A DNA stretch of 64,000 nucleotides, taken from assembly GCA_017084465.1 (NCBI GenBank), contig CP070896.1, forward strand, positions 4,763,501 through 4,827,500, written 5' to 3'. Source of the DNA: Lacrimispora xylanisolvens (GTDB taxonomy: Bacteria > Bacillota > Clostridia > Lachnospirales > Lachnospiraceae). A program made the position numbers and the translations under genes. Below are positions 9,499 to 20,148 of this stretch, in pieces (the first letter of the stretch is position 1; the number at the start of each line of letters is the position of its first letter). A model generated the notes under the pieces. That model ran no database searches, was not told where the DNA came from, and was given only the letters and a program-made list of their open reading frames with translations.

Positions 9499-10525
9499 AT
9501 GGTATGAGCAGACTGACAACGGCAGATCTGGCGTAATAAGCAGCCGGATCCGCCTGGTCAGAAACTGGAAGGAATATAAATTTCCGTCTAAACTGGATGA
9601 AAAGGAAAGCAGCGAGATGATTCACCGCCTGGAATTTGGTTTAAAGGATTTGGGAGAGGAACTTTCAAGCCCCTTTACTTTTTCCATGCTGGGTGATTTA
9701 AACGAATTGGACCGGGTAGCACTGAAAGAAAGAAGGGCAATTAATTCTTCCATTGCTGACAAAAAGACCCCGGTAGGAATCCTGCTTTCAGAAAATGAAG
9801 CTACAGGGATTATTTTTAACGGAGATGATCATATCCGGATTCAGGCTTTAAAGACAGGTCTTCATCTGGAAGAGCTGTGGGAACAGGCCAGCAGCATTGA
9901 TGATTACCTGAATGAACGTTTTCCATATGCATTTGATGACCGGTACGGTTATCTGACAGCGTTTCCCACCAATGTGGGAACAGGAATGAGAGCATCGGTC
10001 GTGGTACATCTTCCCATGTTGTCCCAGGGACGTAAATTTTCAAGTCTCATTGGAGAAATGGGCCGTTTTGGAGCGGCTATCCGAGGCGTCTACGGTGAAG
10101 GAGACGATAACTTCGGAGCTTTATATGAAGTATCCAACCAGAAAACACTGGGACAGACAGAACGGGAAATTATAGATACAGTAACAAAGGCCGCCATTCA
10201 GCTGACCAATCAGGAGATACAGATTAGAAAGTTATCCCTTCAGCGGCGCAAAGTAGAAAGAGAAGATGAGATCTATAAGTCTTACGGCGTGTTAAAATAT
10301 GCCAGAAGACTTACTTCCAGAGATGCCATGATATTTTTGTCACAGATGATGGCAGGGCTGGAGGATGGTCTGATTCATACAAAGGAAGAGTTTAACGTTT
10401 ATCGCCTGATGCTTGGCATCTGGCCGGCAGGTTTACAAAAGATTTCTGACCGTCCTCTGAATAAAGAGGAGCTTGATATGGCAAGGGCTGAATTCATCCG
10501 GAAGGAACTGCCGGAATTAAATTGA
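9482..10525 (+). CDS. mcsB: Protein arginine kinase McsB
   Basis: A 347-residue ATP:guanido phosphotransferase of the bacterial McsB type. It has the [10 protein letters not shown] start of the kinase fold, [21 protein letters not shown], and the catalytic loop [17 protein letters not shown]. McsB phosphorylates arginines on proteins, marking them for ClpCP. The start at 9482 overlaps mcsA; an ATG at 9491 is equally possible. One oddity: the Cys found at the catalytic loop in Bacillus (SCPTNVGTG) is Phe here (AFPTNVGTG). The neighbours are mcsA upstream and clpC 17 bp downstream. Confidence 0.92.
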   Translation: MKAMLKWYEQTDNGRSGVISSRIRLVRNWKEYKFPSKLDEKESSEMIHRLEFGLKDLGEELSSPFTFSMLGDLNELDRVALKERRAINSSIADKKTPVGILLSENEATGIIFNGDDHIRIQALKTGLHLEELWEQASSIDDYLNERFPYAFDDRYGYLTAFPTNVGTGMRASVVVHLPMLSQGRKFSSLIGEMGRFGAAIRGVYGEGDDNFGALYEVSNQKTLGQTEREIIDTVTKAAIQLTNQEIQIRKLSLQRRKVEREDEIYKSYGVLKYARRLTSRDAMIFLSQMMAGLEDGLIHTKEEFNVYRLMLGIWPAGLQKISDRPLNKEELDMARAEFIRKELPELN

Positions 10526-10541
10526 CAGGAGGATTGCATTT

Positions 10542-12996
10542 ATGATAGACAGATTTACGACAAAGGCCAGAACGGCCATTAATCTGGCAGAGCAGGCAGC
10601 AGGACGGCTGGGACACAGCTATGTGGGAACAGAGCATCTGCTTCTTGGACTGTTAGAAGAAGGCAGCGGTGTTGCAGCCAGAGTACTCATTGAAAACGGC
10701 GTCAGAGAAGATAAGGTTCTTGGTCTGATCAGCCAGCTGATTGCACCGGACCAGGCAGTGAGAGTGAGGGAAGACGGTGGCTATACTCCAGGAGCCAGAA
10801 GAGTTTTGGAAAACAGCTACCGGGAGGCAGTCCGTTTTAAAGCCAATTTAATTGGAACGGAGCATCTTCTTATTTCAATTATCCGTGACAATGACTGCGT
10901 TGCTTCCAGACTGCTCAATACCATCGGTGTCAGCGTTCAGAAGCTGTACATTGACGTATTAGCTGCCATGGGAGAGGACGCGCCTGCCAATAAAGAAGAG
11001 CTTATGAAGTCTCCCAAAGGAAAGGGAAGTACTCCGACTCTGGACAGCTATAGCCGCGACTTAACCGAGCTTGCAGTAAAAGGGAAGTTAGATCCCGTAA
11101 TCGGAAGAGAATCCGAGATAACACGTCTCATTCAGATATTAAGCCGCAGAACCAAGAATAATCCATGTCTGATCGGAGAACCAGGAGTTGGAAAGACTGC
11201 AGTCGTGGAAGGACTTGCCCAGATGATCTCATCTGGCGAAGTGCCGGAGACAATTGCGGGTAAAAGACTTCTCACTCTGGATTTATCCGGTATGGTGGCT
11301 GGTTCGAAATACCGCGGGGAATTTGAAGAAAGAATTAAAAAAGTAATTGCAGAAGTAATTGAAGACGGAGAAGTGCTTCTGTTTATCGACGAGATTCATA
11401 CCATTATCGGAGCCGGAGGGGCGGAGGGAGCAATTGATGCTTCCAATATTTTAAAACCGTCTCTGGCAAGAGGAGAATTACAGTTAATCGGTGCGACTAC
11501 CATTGAAGAATATCGCAAATATATTGAAAAGGATTCAGCTCTGGAACGGCGTTTTCAGCCAGTTAAGGTGGAAGAGCCTTCTGAAGAAGCGGCAGTTGGT
11601 ATTTTAAGAGGCTTAAAAGGCAGATATGAGGATCATCATAAGGTAATGATTACAGATGACGCCATAAAAGCAGCTGTTAAATTATCTTCCCGCTATATCA
11701 ATGACCGTTTTCTTCCGGATAAGGCTATTGATGTAATTGATGAGGCCTCTTCCAAAGTCCGCCTTGCTACCTTTACAGAACCCTCTGAGATCAAGGAACT
11801 GGAGGCAGAGATTGAACTTTTAGAGGATCAGAAGGAAGCCGCCATTAAGTCAGAGGCCTATGAGAAGGCTGGCGCAATTAAGAAAAAGCAGGAGAAAAAG
11901 CGGGAAAAGATTGACAAAATCCGTGATAAATGGCAGAAGGAAAAAATCTCTAATACTCCCACAGTTGATGAAGGGGAGATTGCAGATGTTGTATCAACCT
12001 GGACAAAGATTCCGGTAAAGAAACTGGAAGAGGGGGGAAAGTGAGCGCCTGAGGAATTTAGAGTCCATTCTTCATGAACGGGTAATCGGTCAGGAAGAGG
12101 CTGTAACGGCAGTGGCAAAAGCCATAAGAAGAGGCAGGGTAGGTCTTAAAGATCCCAAACGCCCCATTGGCTCGTTCCTGTTCCTGGGACCCACCGGAGT
12201 GGGAAAAACAGAGCTTTCCAAAGCTCTTGCAGAAGCCATGTTTGGCATGGACAGTGCTCTGATCCGTGTTGATATGTCTGAATATATGGAGAAGCACAGC
12301 GTCTCCAAGATTATAGGCTCTCCGCCAGGATACGTAGGATATGATGAAGGCGGTCAGTTAAGTGAAAAGGTCAGAAGAAACCCCTACTCCGTAATTCTCT
12401 TTGACGAGATTGAGAAGGCTCACCCTGATGTATTTAATATTCTTCTTCAGGTTCTTGATGACGGTCATATTACGGATGCACAGGGAAGAAAGATTGACTT
12501 TAAAAATACTGTAATAATTATGACTTCCAATGCAGGAGCAGAAAATATCATATCCCCGAAACGTCTGGGCTTTGGTGCTGCAGCCGATGAAAAGGCAGAT
12601 TACAAGCTTATGAAGGACCGGGTTATGGAGGAAGTCAAGAAGCTGTTTAAACCGGAGTTTGTGAACCGTATCGATGAAATCATTGTGTTCCATCCGTTAA
12701 ACAAGACTCATATGAAAGATATTGTAACGATTATGATGAAAGATATCATGAAACGTACTTCCGAACAGATGAGCATTACAATTGAAATTGATGAGGCAGC
12801 CAAGGACTATCTGATTCAGAAAGGTTACGATGAAAAATACGGCGCGAGACCCTTACGGCGTACCATTCAAAGCAGCTTAGAGGATAAGCTTGCGGAAGAA
12901 ATCCTTTCCGGAACGGTAAAAACAGGTGATACAGTTATGATTACGGCTGGTGAGGATGGACTTAAATTTTCTGTAAGAGAGCTGATAAACAGCTAG
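10542..12996 (+). CDS. clpC: AAA+ unfoldase ClpC (one frameshift)
   Basis: After repair, about 817 residues, the normal size for ClpC. It has an N-terminal double Clp repeat (about 1-145), the first AAA module with Walker A GEPGVGKT, a middle region with a UVR-like coiled-coil ([19 protein letters not shown]), and a second AAA module with Walker A GPTGVGKT and the [13 protein letters not shown]alker B. ClpC unfolds substrates for the ClpP protease and works with McsA/McsB. The frame breaks at the six-G run 12032-12037; five Gs restore [21 protein letters not shown] site precedes the ATG at 10542. Confidence 0.93.
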
Positions 12997-13092
12997 CCAT
13001 TTCTCAGCAATTCGTGTATAATAGCTACAAGCGAAAGGATCTTTTTCTTCGCCAACAGGGATAAGTAAAGAAAATACTAGGAGGGCAAACCA

Positions 13093-13506
13093 ATGCCGGT
13101 AATTGAAGAATTAATCCGCACAGAACAGAACGGTACAATTAGCTTTGGTAATTACAAATTAGAAACAAAGTCAAAATTACAGGATTTTGAGCACGAGGGT
13201 GATTTATATAAAGTAAAGACATTTTATGAGATAACCAAGCTTGAACGTAACGGCATGTTTGTATACGAATCTGTACCAGGAACTGCAGTGGAGATGTTTG
13301 CAGTATCTGATGACGGCGTGGAATTTGAAGTAGAAGGCGATAAGGATGCCCAGCTGACAGTTCAGCTGGCAGAAGATACCGAATATGAAGTGTTTGTCAA
13401 TGGTGCAGCAGCAGGCGGCATGAGAACCAACATGAGCGGGAAACTGTCAGCCAGTGTGGAACTGAATGAAGGAACACCAGTAAAGGTAACGATCAGAAGA
13501 AAGTAA
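13093..13506 (+). CDS. Uncharacterised 137-residue protein between clpC and radA
   Basis: I do not recognise a family with certainty. The protein has no signal peptide or membrane helix and is predicted to be cytoplasmic. It is rich in beta-strand-forming stretches: the N-terminal half (EQNGTISFGNYKLETKSKLQDF) looks like a beta-rich domain, and the C-terminal half (DTEYEVFVNGAAAGGMRTNMSGKLSASVEL) resembles a small Ig-like sandwich. An AGGAGG site precedes the ATG, and a TATAAT-like box lies at 13017-13022. A terminator follows immediately, so it may be a single-gene transcript. Confidence 0.75.
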   Translation: MPVIEELIRTEQNGTISFGNYKLETKSKLQDFEHEGDLYKVKTFYEITKLERNGMFVYESVPGTAVEMFAVSDDGVEFEVEGDKDAQLTVQLAEDTEYEVFVNGAAAGGMRTNMSGKLSASVELNEGTPVKVTIRRK

Positions 13507-13514
13507 TGTAGCTT

Positions 13515-13563
13515 AAGTCCGGGTCCGGCTCTTTTTCAAAAGAGATTCGGATCCGGATTTTTT
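13515..13563 (+). terminator. Rho-independent terminator between the 137-residue gene and radA
   Basis: A long stem, AAGTCCGGGTCCG with CGGATCCGGATTT (G-U pairs), with an inner CTCTTTT/AAAAGAG stem, followed by a run of Ts. It ends 20 bp before the radA start. Confidence 0.85.
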
Positions 13564-13582
13564 GTCTGACCAGGAGGAACCT

Positions 13583-14975
13583 ATGGCAAAAGGAAAAACA
13601 ACAGCATTTTTTTGCAAGGAATGTGGTTTTGAATCAGCAAAATGGCTTGGCCAGTGTCCGGGCTGCCGGGAATGGAATTCATTTGTGGAGGAACCCGTGG
13701 CCAAAGCGGAGGCTTCTGGAAAACGGGGGCTTTCAGGCACTGGGTCTGGCGGAGTGACAGGCGTAAAAATAAAACCTGCCAGACTGTCTGAAATCCAGCT
13801 TGACGAACAGGACCGTATGAAAACGGGATACGAAGAGCTGGACCGGGTATTGGGCGGCGGCGTGGTAAGAGGGTCCCTGGTTTTAGTTGGAGGAGACCCG
13901 GGAATCGGAAAATCCACTCTTCTTTTGCAGGTATGCAGGAATCTGGCATTTGCAGAGAAGAAAGTTTTATACATATCAGGAGAAGAATCCTTAAAGCAGA
14001 TTAAACTGCGGGCAAACCGCATTGGGGAAGTAAAGGGGGGATCTGCTGTTTTTATGTGAGACGAATTTAGATCTTATAGAAGCTGCCATACAGGAGGAAC
14101 AACCGGATGTAGTGATTATTGACTCCATTCAGACCATGTTCCGGGAAGAAATATCATCTGCTCCAGGCAGTGTAAGCCAGGTAAGGGAATCCACCAATCT
14201 GCTGATGCAGATCGCCAAGGGAAAGGGAATAGCCATATTTATTGTTGGACATGTAACAAAAGAAGGCGTTGTTGCAGGTCCAAGAGTGCTGGAACATATG
14301 GTGGATACCGTTCTTTATTTTGAAGGAGAGAGAAGTGCATCCTACCGGATCATCCGGGGAGTTAAAAACCGGTTTGGCTCTACCAATGAAATCGGTGTGT
14401 TTGAAATGATTGAAAGCGGACTTGCGGAAGTGAAAAATCCCTCTGAATTCATGTTAAGCGGAAGACCGGAAGATGCTTCTGGAGCAGTGGTGGCCTGTTC
14501 CATGGAGGGAACCAGGCCAATTATGATTGAAGTACAGGCTCTGATTACCCCAACAGCCTTCGGTATGCCAAGACGAACAGCTGCTGGCACAGATTATAAC
14601 CGTGTGAATCTTCTGATGGCAGTTCTGGAGAAGAGAGGACACTATGATCTGTCTCATTTTGATGCTTATGTCAATATCACCGGCGGACTCCGAATGAATG
14701 AACCTGCGCTGGATCTGGCAATTCTTATGGCGATTGTCTCCAGTATGAAGGATCGGGCCATTGATTCCAAAACCATCATATTTGGTGAGGTGGGATTATC
14801 CGGAGAAGTAAGAGCAGTTTCCATGGCACAACAGAGGGTAAATGAAGCAAAGAAACTGGGATTTCATACCTGCATCCTGCCAAGGATTTCCCTGGATAAG
14901 ATGGGGGCTGTTGATGGGATTAAGCTGATCGGTGTAGATAATGTAAGAGAAGCGATTGCTGGAATTTCGAATTAA
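13583..14975 (+). CDS. radA: DNA repair protein RadA (one frameshift)
   Basis: After repair, about 463 residues. It has an N-terminal C4 zinc finger (CKECG...CPGC), Walker [11 protein letters not shown], the RadA-specific KNRFG motif, and a C-terminal Lon-like domain ([33 protein letters not shown]). RadA is a RecA-like ATPase that drives branch migration in recombination. The ATG at 13583 has AGGAGG upstream; an upstream TTG at 13562 lies in the terminator tail and is rejected. The frame breaks in the six-G run at 14035-14040; five Gs give [16 protein letters not shown]. clpC near radA is a common Firmicutes arrangement. Confidence 0.93.
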
Positions 14976-14990
14976 GAAGAAAATGGCGTT

Positions 14991-15042
14991 AAGGGCAGCG
15001 GTTTGTATCTGCATTGCAGTTACTAAAATCTGCCCTTTTTTG
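14991..15042 (+). terminator. Probable terminator after radA
   Basis: AAGGGCAG pairs with CTGCCCTT across a 31-base loop that itself can pair (CTGCATTGCAG), followed by TTTTT. Confidence 0.7.
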
Positions 15043-15128
15043 TCATATAATAACAGAAAATGACAAAAAATATAATAATACAGCCAAATATTCATATATA
15101 ACCAGACGCTTTGGTCTGCTAAAATATA

Positions 15129-15156
15129 ACTATCATGCAACATCAAAAATGATAGT
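15129..15156 (+). promoter_or_regulatory. Inverted repeat just before the ribosome binding site of sugar locus 1
   Basis: ACTATCAT at 15129-15136 and ATGATAGT at 15149-15156 are perfect 8-bp arms with a 12-base spacer. The repeat ends 4 bp before AAGGAGG. It could be an operator or an RNA hairpin controlling the binding-protein gene. Confidence 0.5.
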
Positions 15157-15174
15157 CTACAAGGAGGATGTATT

Positions 15175-16536
15175 ATGAGAAAAATGTATTTGAAGCGGGT
15201 TTCTGCTCTTTTACTCGCTGGTCTGATGGCTGCTACTGCCACCGGATGTTCAAAAGGCAGCAAAGAAGAAACCACCGTGGCAGCAACCGAGGAGACCACA
15301 AAAGCGGAGGTAAAGGAATCAGAAAGCCAGAGCAAGCAGGCTGCGGGAGGGGGGATGCCGTAACACTGCGACTGGTACATTATATGGGAGAGCAGTCCAA
15401 ACGAGATGCACTGGATGCCATGCTGGAAGCATTTAAAGCAGAATATCCCAGCATCAACGTTGAAGTAGAGGTAGTAGCCTCCTCTTCCTATGTTGCAACT
15501 TATAAAAACTACATAGCAGCAGGAGAAGCTCCTGATATTATGTTTGGAAAACCACAGACCATGAAAGAATTCGTAGATGGTGGATATTTCATGGACCTTT
15601 CCAATGAAGAGTGCATGAAAAATGTACTTCCTATGTTAAAAGATGAATGTACTGTAAACGGAGGCGTTTACGGCTTCCCTATGGATGCACAGGTAAAGGC
15701 ATGCTTCTATAATAAAAAGATGTTTAAAGAAGCGGGTGTTGAGGTTCCGAAGACCAGAGAAGAATTCTTTAAGGTAGCTGATACTTTCAAAGAAAAAGGA
15801 ATTAACCCCTTTATTCATCCATACAATTTCATTCATGGTGTATTCCATGAGTTAGATTCTTTCTTTACTTCTATGGCTGTTGGTACCGATAATAAGACAG
15901 TCTGGAAAGATTCCCAGGAAGGAACCAAAGAATTATCTGATAATGCAGTGGTGAAAGACGCAATGGAGATGTTCTCCAAGTTTGCATCCTATAAAGATGC
16001 GGGAGATACCGCTGTTGACCAGACACAGGGTATTCAGAACTTCGCAGCAGGTCAGAGACCGATGTACATGAACGGCGGATGGCTCATGGGCGATGTAATG
16101 GCTGCAAGCCCTGATGGAGAATTTGGTATGTTCCCAACTCCATGGTCCGATAAACCGGAGGATAATAAGCTTTGGGTTGGTATTGACGATGTATTTGTTG
16201 TATCTTCCCAGACCGAGCATAAGGACGAAGTAATGGCGTTACTGAGCTTCTTCGCCAATGAGCAGTCTTCCCAAGATCTGGATGGAGACAGCAAAGCTTA
16301 TGACAAGCAATGTAAATGTGTCAACGGATGATTCCGATGAATTCATTAAGGAAATCAAATCTTATATCGATAACGATATGATAGTATCTAAGAGTCAGGT
16401 TCCGGATTATACATCTGAGTACAGCACCGCGTTCCGCACCAAACTTCAGGAATTTGTCACATTAGATGACAGCAAGCGTGATGTTACCAAGTTACTCCAG
16501 GACATTGATTATGAGATCGCATCCATTCGACAATAG
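15175..16536 (+). CDS. Sugar ABC transporter substrate-binding lipoprotein, CUT1 (two frameshifts)
   Basis: After repair, about 453 residues. It has a signal peptide with lipobox TATGC (Cys25), a short Glu/Lys/Thr-rich linker, then a family 1 sugar-binding protein: ITLRLVHYMG-like start (VTLRLVHYMG), AAGEAPDIMFG, GFPMDAQVKACFYNKKMFKEAG and MYMNGGWLMGD. It should bind an oligosaccharide outside the cell and deliver it to the two permeases downstream. Frame breaks: one G too few near 15349-15354 and one base too many near 16269-16278. The ligand is unknown; the linked CE15 esterase suggests a glucuronoxylan or lignin-carbohydrate fragment. Confidence 0.87.
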
Positions 16537-16560
16537 TTTTTGAAGTGATGACATAAAATC

Positions 16561-16612
16561 AGAAAGTCAGGGTGGCAGTGTAGCGGGAGCTATATGACTC
16601 CCTGACTTTTCT
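16561..16612 (+). promoter_or_regulatory. Hairpin between the binding-protein and permease genes
   Basis: AGAAAGTCAGGG pairs with CCCTGACTTTTCT. Hairpins at this position in sugar ABC operons often raise the binding-protein to permease ratio by protecting the upstream mRNA or by partial termination. The T-run is short, so read-through is expected. Confidence 0.6.
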
Positions 16613-16632
16613 ATATCCAAGTTGGAGGCAGT

Positions 16633-17488
16633 ATGAACCGAAAAATGAAAAAACAGCTTCAGGAGTTTACTTTTATTATGCCAGCCCTGGTTATGTTTGC
16701 AATCTTTGTAGCATATCCGTTTTTGCAGGGGTTTCCCATCTCTTTTACCAAATGGGATGGAATGAGTCCAAACAAGGCATATGTGGGACTTAAAAATTAC
16801 ATCAGAATTTTTCAGGATGGAAATGTAATGAATGCCGTTAAGAATACATTGCTGTTTACGGCCGTTACAATGGTTTTTTCCAATCTGCTCGGTCTGCTGT
16901 TTGCCCTGATGATATCAAAGAAATCAAAACTGAATAATGTTTTGAGAACCTGTATTTTTATGCCTTACTGCCTCAGTCTTGTGCTTTCCTCTTATATCTG
17001 GCGGTATGTGTACAGTGATGTGTTTTATGACAAATTTGGAATAGCCAGCCCCCCTTGGAAGCACAACGTGGGTTATGATCGGTCTTGCAGTGATATCTGT
17101 ATGGCGGGATGCAGGGTACTGCATGGTGGTATACATTGCAGCAATTCAGGGAGTATCGAAAGATTATTATGAGGCGGCAGAGTTAGAGGGAGCCACATCC
17201 TGGCAGAAATTTAAAGCAATCACATTCCCCATGATTGCTCCGGCAGTCACTGCTAATTTTACTCTTTTACTTGCATGGGGAATGAAGGTATTTGATTATC
17301 CCATGGCAGCAACCGCAGGCGGTCCCGGGAGGGCGTCGGAAACGGTGGCAATGTTAATTTACAACAACTTGTTTACATACTTTAAAGCAGGCTACGGACA
17401 GGCGATTGCGGTGGTATTTACCATATCCATTTTTGTAGTCAGCACGCTGGTTTCAAAAACCTTAAGAGCCAGGGAGGTGGAGATCTGA
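16633..17488 (+). CDS. Sugar ABC transporter permease, MalF-like (one frameshift)
   Basis: After repair, about 284 residues with six predicted transmembrane helices. The EAA loop (EAAELEGATSWQKFKAITFP) is the ATPase docking site, and AGGPGRASETVAMLIYNN is typical of MalF/UgpA permeases. The frame breaks in the six-C run at 17049-17054; five Cs restore IASPLGSTTWVMIGLA. A GGAGG site precedes the ATG. The stop overlaps the start of the next permease (TGATG), showing translational coupling. Confidence 0.88.
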
Positions 17489-18312
17489 TGAATAAAAAAC
17501 AATTGAACTTTTTGTCTGTCATTGTAAAACTGGCAATGACACTGCTTGTGATCAGCCCGTTTTATATTGCCCTGATCTATTCTGTAAAATCCAAGCAGGA
17601 GATGGTAACAGACCGTCTGGCATTTCCAAAAACCATTCACTGGGACAATTTTACCAGAGCCATTGAAACTTCTAATTTTGGCCTGGCACTGAAAAACAGT
17701 CTGGTTACAACTGTACTGGCAGTTATATTCATAACACTGATCTGTACCATGGCTTCTTATATCATTGCCAGAAAAAACAACCGGTTTTATAATTTGATCT
17801 ATTATCTTTTTGTGGGCGCCATGATTATTCCGTTTCAGTCTATTATGACTCCGCTCTACATTGATATGACCAGATGGAAGCTGTTAAATACGCTTCACGG
17901 CTTTATTTTTGCAAAGATTGGTTTTCAGATTGCATTTACAGTGCTGCTGGTATCAGGTTTTGTAAAAAGTATTCCAAAGGAATTAGAGGAAGCTGCTTCT
18001 ATTGACGGTGCAGGCATGTATTCCGTCTTCTTTCAGATTGTATTTCCTCTGATGAAACCTATAGTTTTAACATCCATCGTATTAAACGCACTGAATGTAT
18101 GGAACGATTTTCAGATGTCTTTGACGTTACTTCAGCAGAAACAGGTACGCAACATCCCCCTGACCCAGTATTTCTTCTTTGGTGAGAACAGCATTGAACT
18201 GGGGCTGGCATTTGCCCTCTTTATTCTTTCAGTCATACCCATATTAGCGTTATATTTAATGCTGCAAAAATATATTATCGGGGGCATTACCCAGGGTGCG
18301 GTGAAAGGTTAA
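17488..18312 (+). CDS. Sugar ABC transporter permease, MalG-like
   Basis: A 274-residue integral membrane protein with about six helices. The EAA loop is EEAASIDGAGMYSVFFQIVFP, the MalG/UgpE pattern, and it ends in GGITQGAVKG as CUT1 permeases commonly do. It forms the transport channel with the preceding MalF-like subunit. It overlaps that gene by one base. No ATPase gene follows; the next gene is a sensor kinase. Confidence 0.92.
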   Translation: MNKKQLNFLSVIVKLAMTLLVISPFYIALIYSVKSKQEMVTDRLAFPKTIHWDNFTRAIETSNFGLALKNSLVTTVLAVIFITLICTMASYIIARKNNRFYNLIYYLFVGAMIIPFQSIMTPLYIDMTRWKLLNTLHGFIFAKIGFQIAFTVLLVSGFVKSIPKELEEAASIDGAGMYSVFFQIVFPLMKPIVLTSIVLNALNVWNDFQMSLTLLQQKQVRNIPLTQYFFFGENSIELGLAFALFILSVIPILALYLMLQKYIIGGITQGAVKG

Positions 18313-18393
18313 GCTGGTTAAATCTGCCTATGATCCGGCGTTGACATTCTTTTGCCAAGTTGCTATAGTGGGAAAAGACGAGGGGGTTATATT

Positions 18394-20129
18394 ATGGAAT
18401 CTGCAGAAGAACGCATCCGGTTCAGGAAGACGCTTTATTTTAAAATGATTGCAGTGACGGCACTGCTGGGACTTACATTTCTGGTTGCTCTCATTTGTAT
18501 TTACCACGTGACATGCAAATGGTTTAAGACAGAACTCACCTATCAGTCCGACACATTAACGGAACAAATTTGCAGGAATGTTGATATCTCTTTGACAGAA
18601 CTAATGGAGGGTACCATCCCTTTAACGGCAACCAATCAGCGTCTGGCTCCCATGCTTCGGACGGTTACAGGACCGGATAAATCAGATGACCCGTTTTTTA
18701 AAACCCAGATTAAGAAAACAGCTGGAAGAAATGCTTAGTACCAATTACGACATCAACTGGGTGTCTGTAATCGATCGTTCCGATACCGTTTATCTGGCAT
18801 GCCGGGACAGCAGACCCAGGGAGGGAAGACCCAGCGAAGAATCTGTGCTGAAGCTGTATTATGATAACAAAGAGGATGTGTCTCATCGCCCGGGCAATAC
18901 CATATGGACAAGGAGTGTCAATGATGACGGAATTGTCTTAATGCGTTATTTATTCGATGAGACTACCATGAGATTCAGCGGCTGTGTGATTGCAGAGCTT
19001 AAAAATACTGTTTTAAAAGAGATTTTCCAGGATATAGACAGCAGTAAAGTGGGAAATTTTGCTCTTTATGATATAAATGGAAATCTTTTATTTACCACCA
19101 ATGAAAATGATTATTTAAAAACAGGAGCAGACCACAGAGAAAAAAAGGACAATTTTTTATATGCAGAATATCAGGTCAGCCGTGGAAGAATCAAGATTGC
19201 CCATGAGGTAGATCTAAAGGCAAAGAATAGCCGGTTTTCCGATTTGCTTTATTTTGTATCTTTCATTGGACTCTTTATCTTTGTACTGATTATCATTTTT
19301 TTGTGGCTGATGTTTGGTAATATGGCAGGCAATCTCCGGATTCTTTTAAGCAATATTACACGCGTATCAAGAGGTGACTTTGAACTGGAACCCACATCGT
19401 TTTCAAAAGGCGATCAGATGGACCTTATCTCAGAACACATCAGTCAGATGGCGGGCAACATACAGTCTTTGATGGCTCAGATCAGCAGTGCAAAGGAGAT
19501 TCAGCAGCAGAATGAATATAAGCTGCTGGAGTTTCAATATCATGAGCTGCAGGCTCAGATCAATCCTCATTTCCTGTTTAATATACTTCAGTCCATTCAT
19601 GGAATTGCGCAGATTAACGGAGATAAGCAGGTAAGCAGACTGATCGGTCTGCTGGCGAGATTTCAGAAGAAACATAGAGCGAAGCAAGAATACCTGCACG
19701 TTAAATGCAGAGATGGAATACATAAAAAATTATACAGAGCTTTATAAGAATATTTATCCAGACAGGCTGGAAGTGGAGTGGCAGGTAGATGATTCACTTC
19801 TTGATATGATGGTACCCAGTTGTATTTTACAACCGATTGTAGAAAATTCACTGGTTCATGGGATGGAGCCCAAGATTGGACTTTGTACAATCCGTATTTC
19901 CGTTTATAGTGAGGAAGAAAGACTTGTTATAAGAGTATGGGATAATGGTCTTGGCATTCCTGCAGAAAAGCTTGTAACACTGTTTGAGAGCAATGAAGTG
20001 AAAAAACGGATCGGAATTAAGAATGTAAAGGATCGGATTCAGCTGATGTATGGACCTGATTACGGTGTATGGATCGAATCAGAGTATCTTCATTATACAG
20101 AAGTCAGACTGGAGTTTCCTTTGGTATAG
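18394..20129 (+). CDS. YesM-type sensor histidine kinase (two frameshifts)
   Basis: After repair, about 577 residues. It has an N-terminal transmembrane helix (about 15-42), a large extracellular sensor region, a second helix (LLYFVSFIGLFIFVLIIIFLW preceding about residue 310), a HAMP linker, the His_kinase motif QINPHFLFNILQSIHG with the phospho-accepting His, and a HATPase domain (IVENSLVHGM, DNGLGIP). The start at 18394 follows a GA-rich site. Frame breaks: one A too many at 18715-18718 and one T too many at 19661-19663. It likely senses the sugar handled by locus 1, perhaps via the binding protein, and signals to the response regulator 19 bp downstream. Confidence 0.9.
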
Positions 20130-20148
20130 TAAGGGGAGGGGGAACGTT

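Noticed and set aside
5411..12037. Programmed ribosomal frameshifting at the G and A runs
   Set aside because: Breaks occur in 21 unrelated genes at about one per 2 kb, with both plus and minus shifts and without a consistent slippery heptamer plus structure. Consensus error is simpler.
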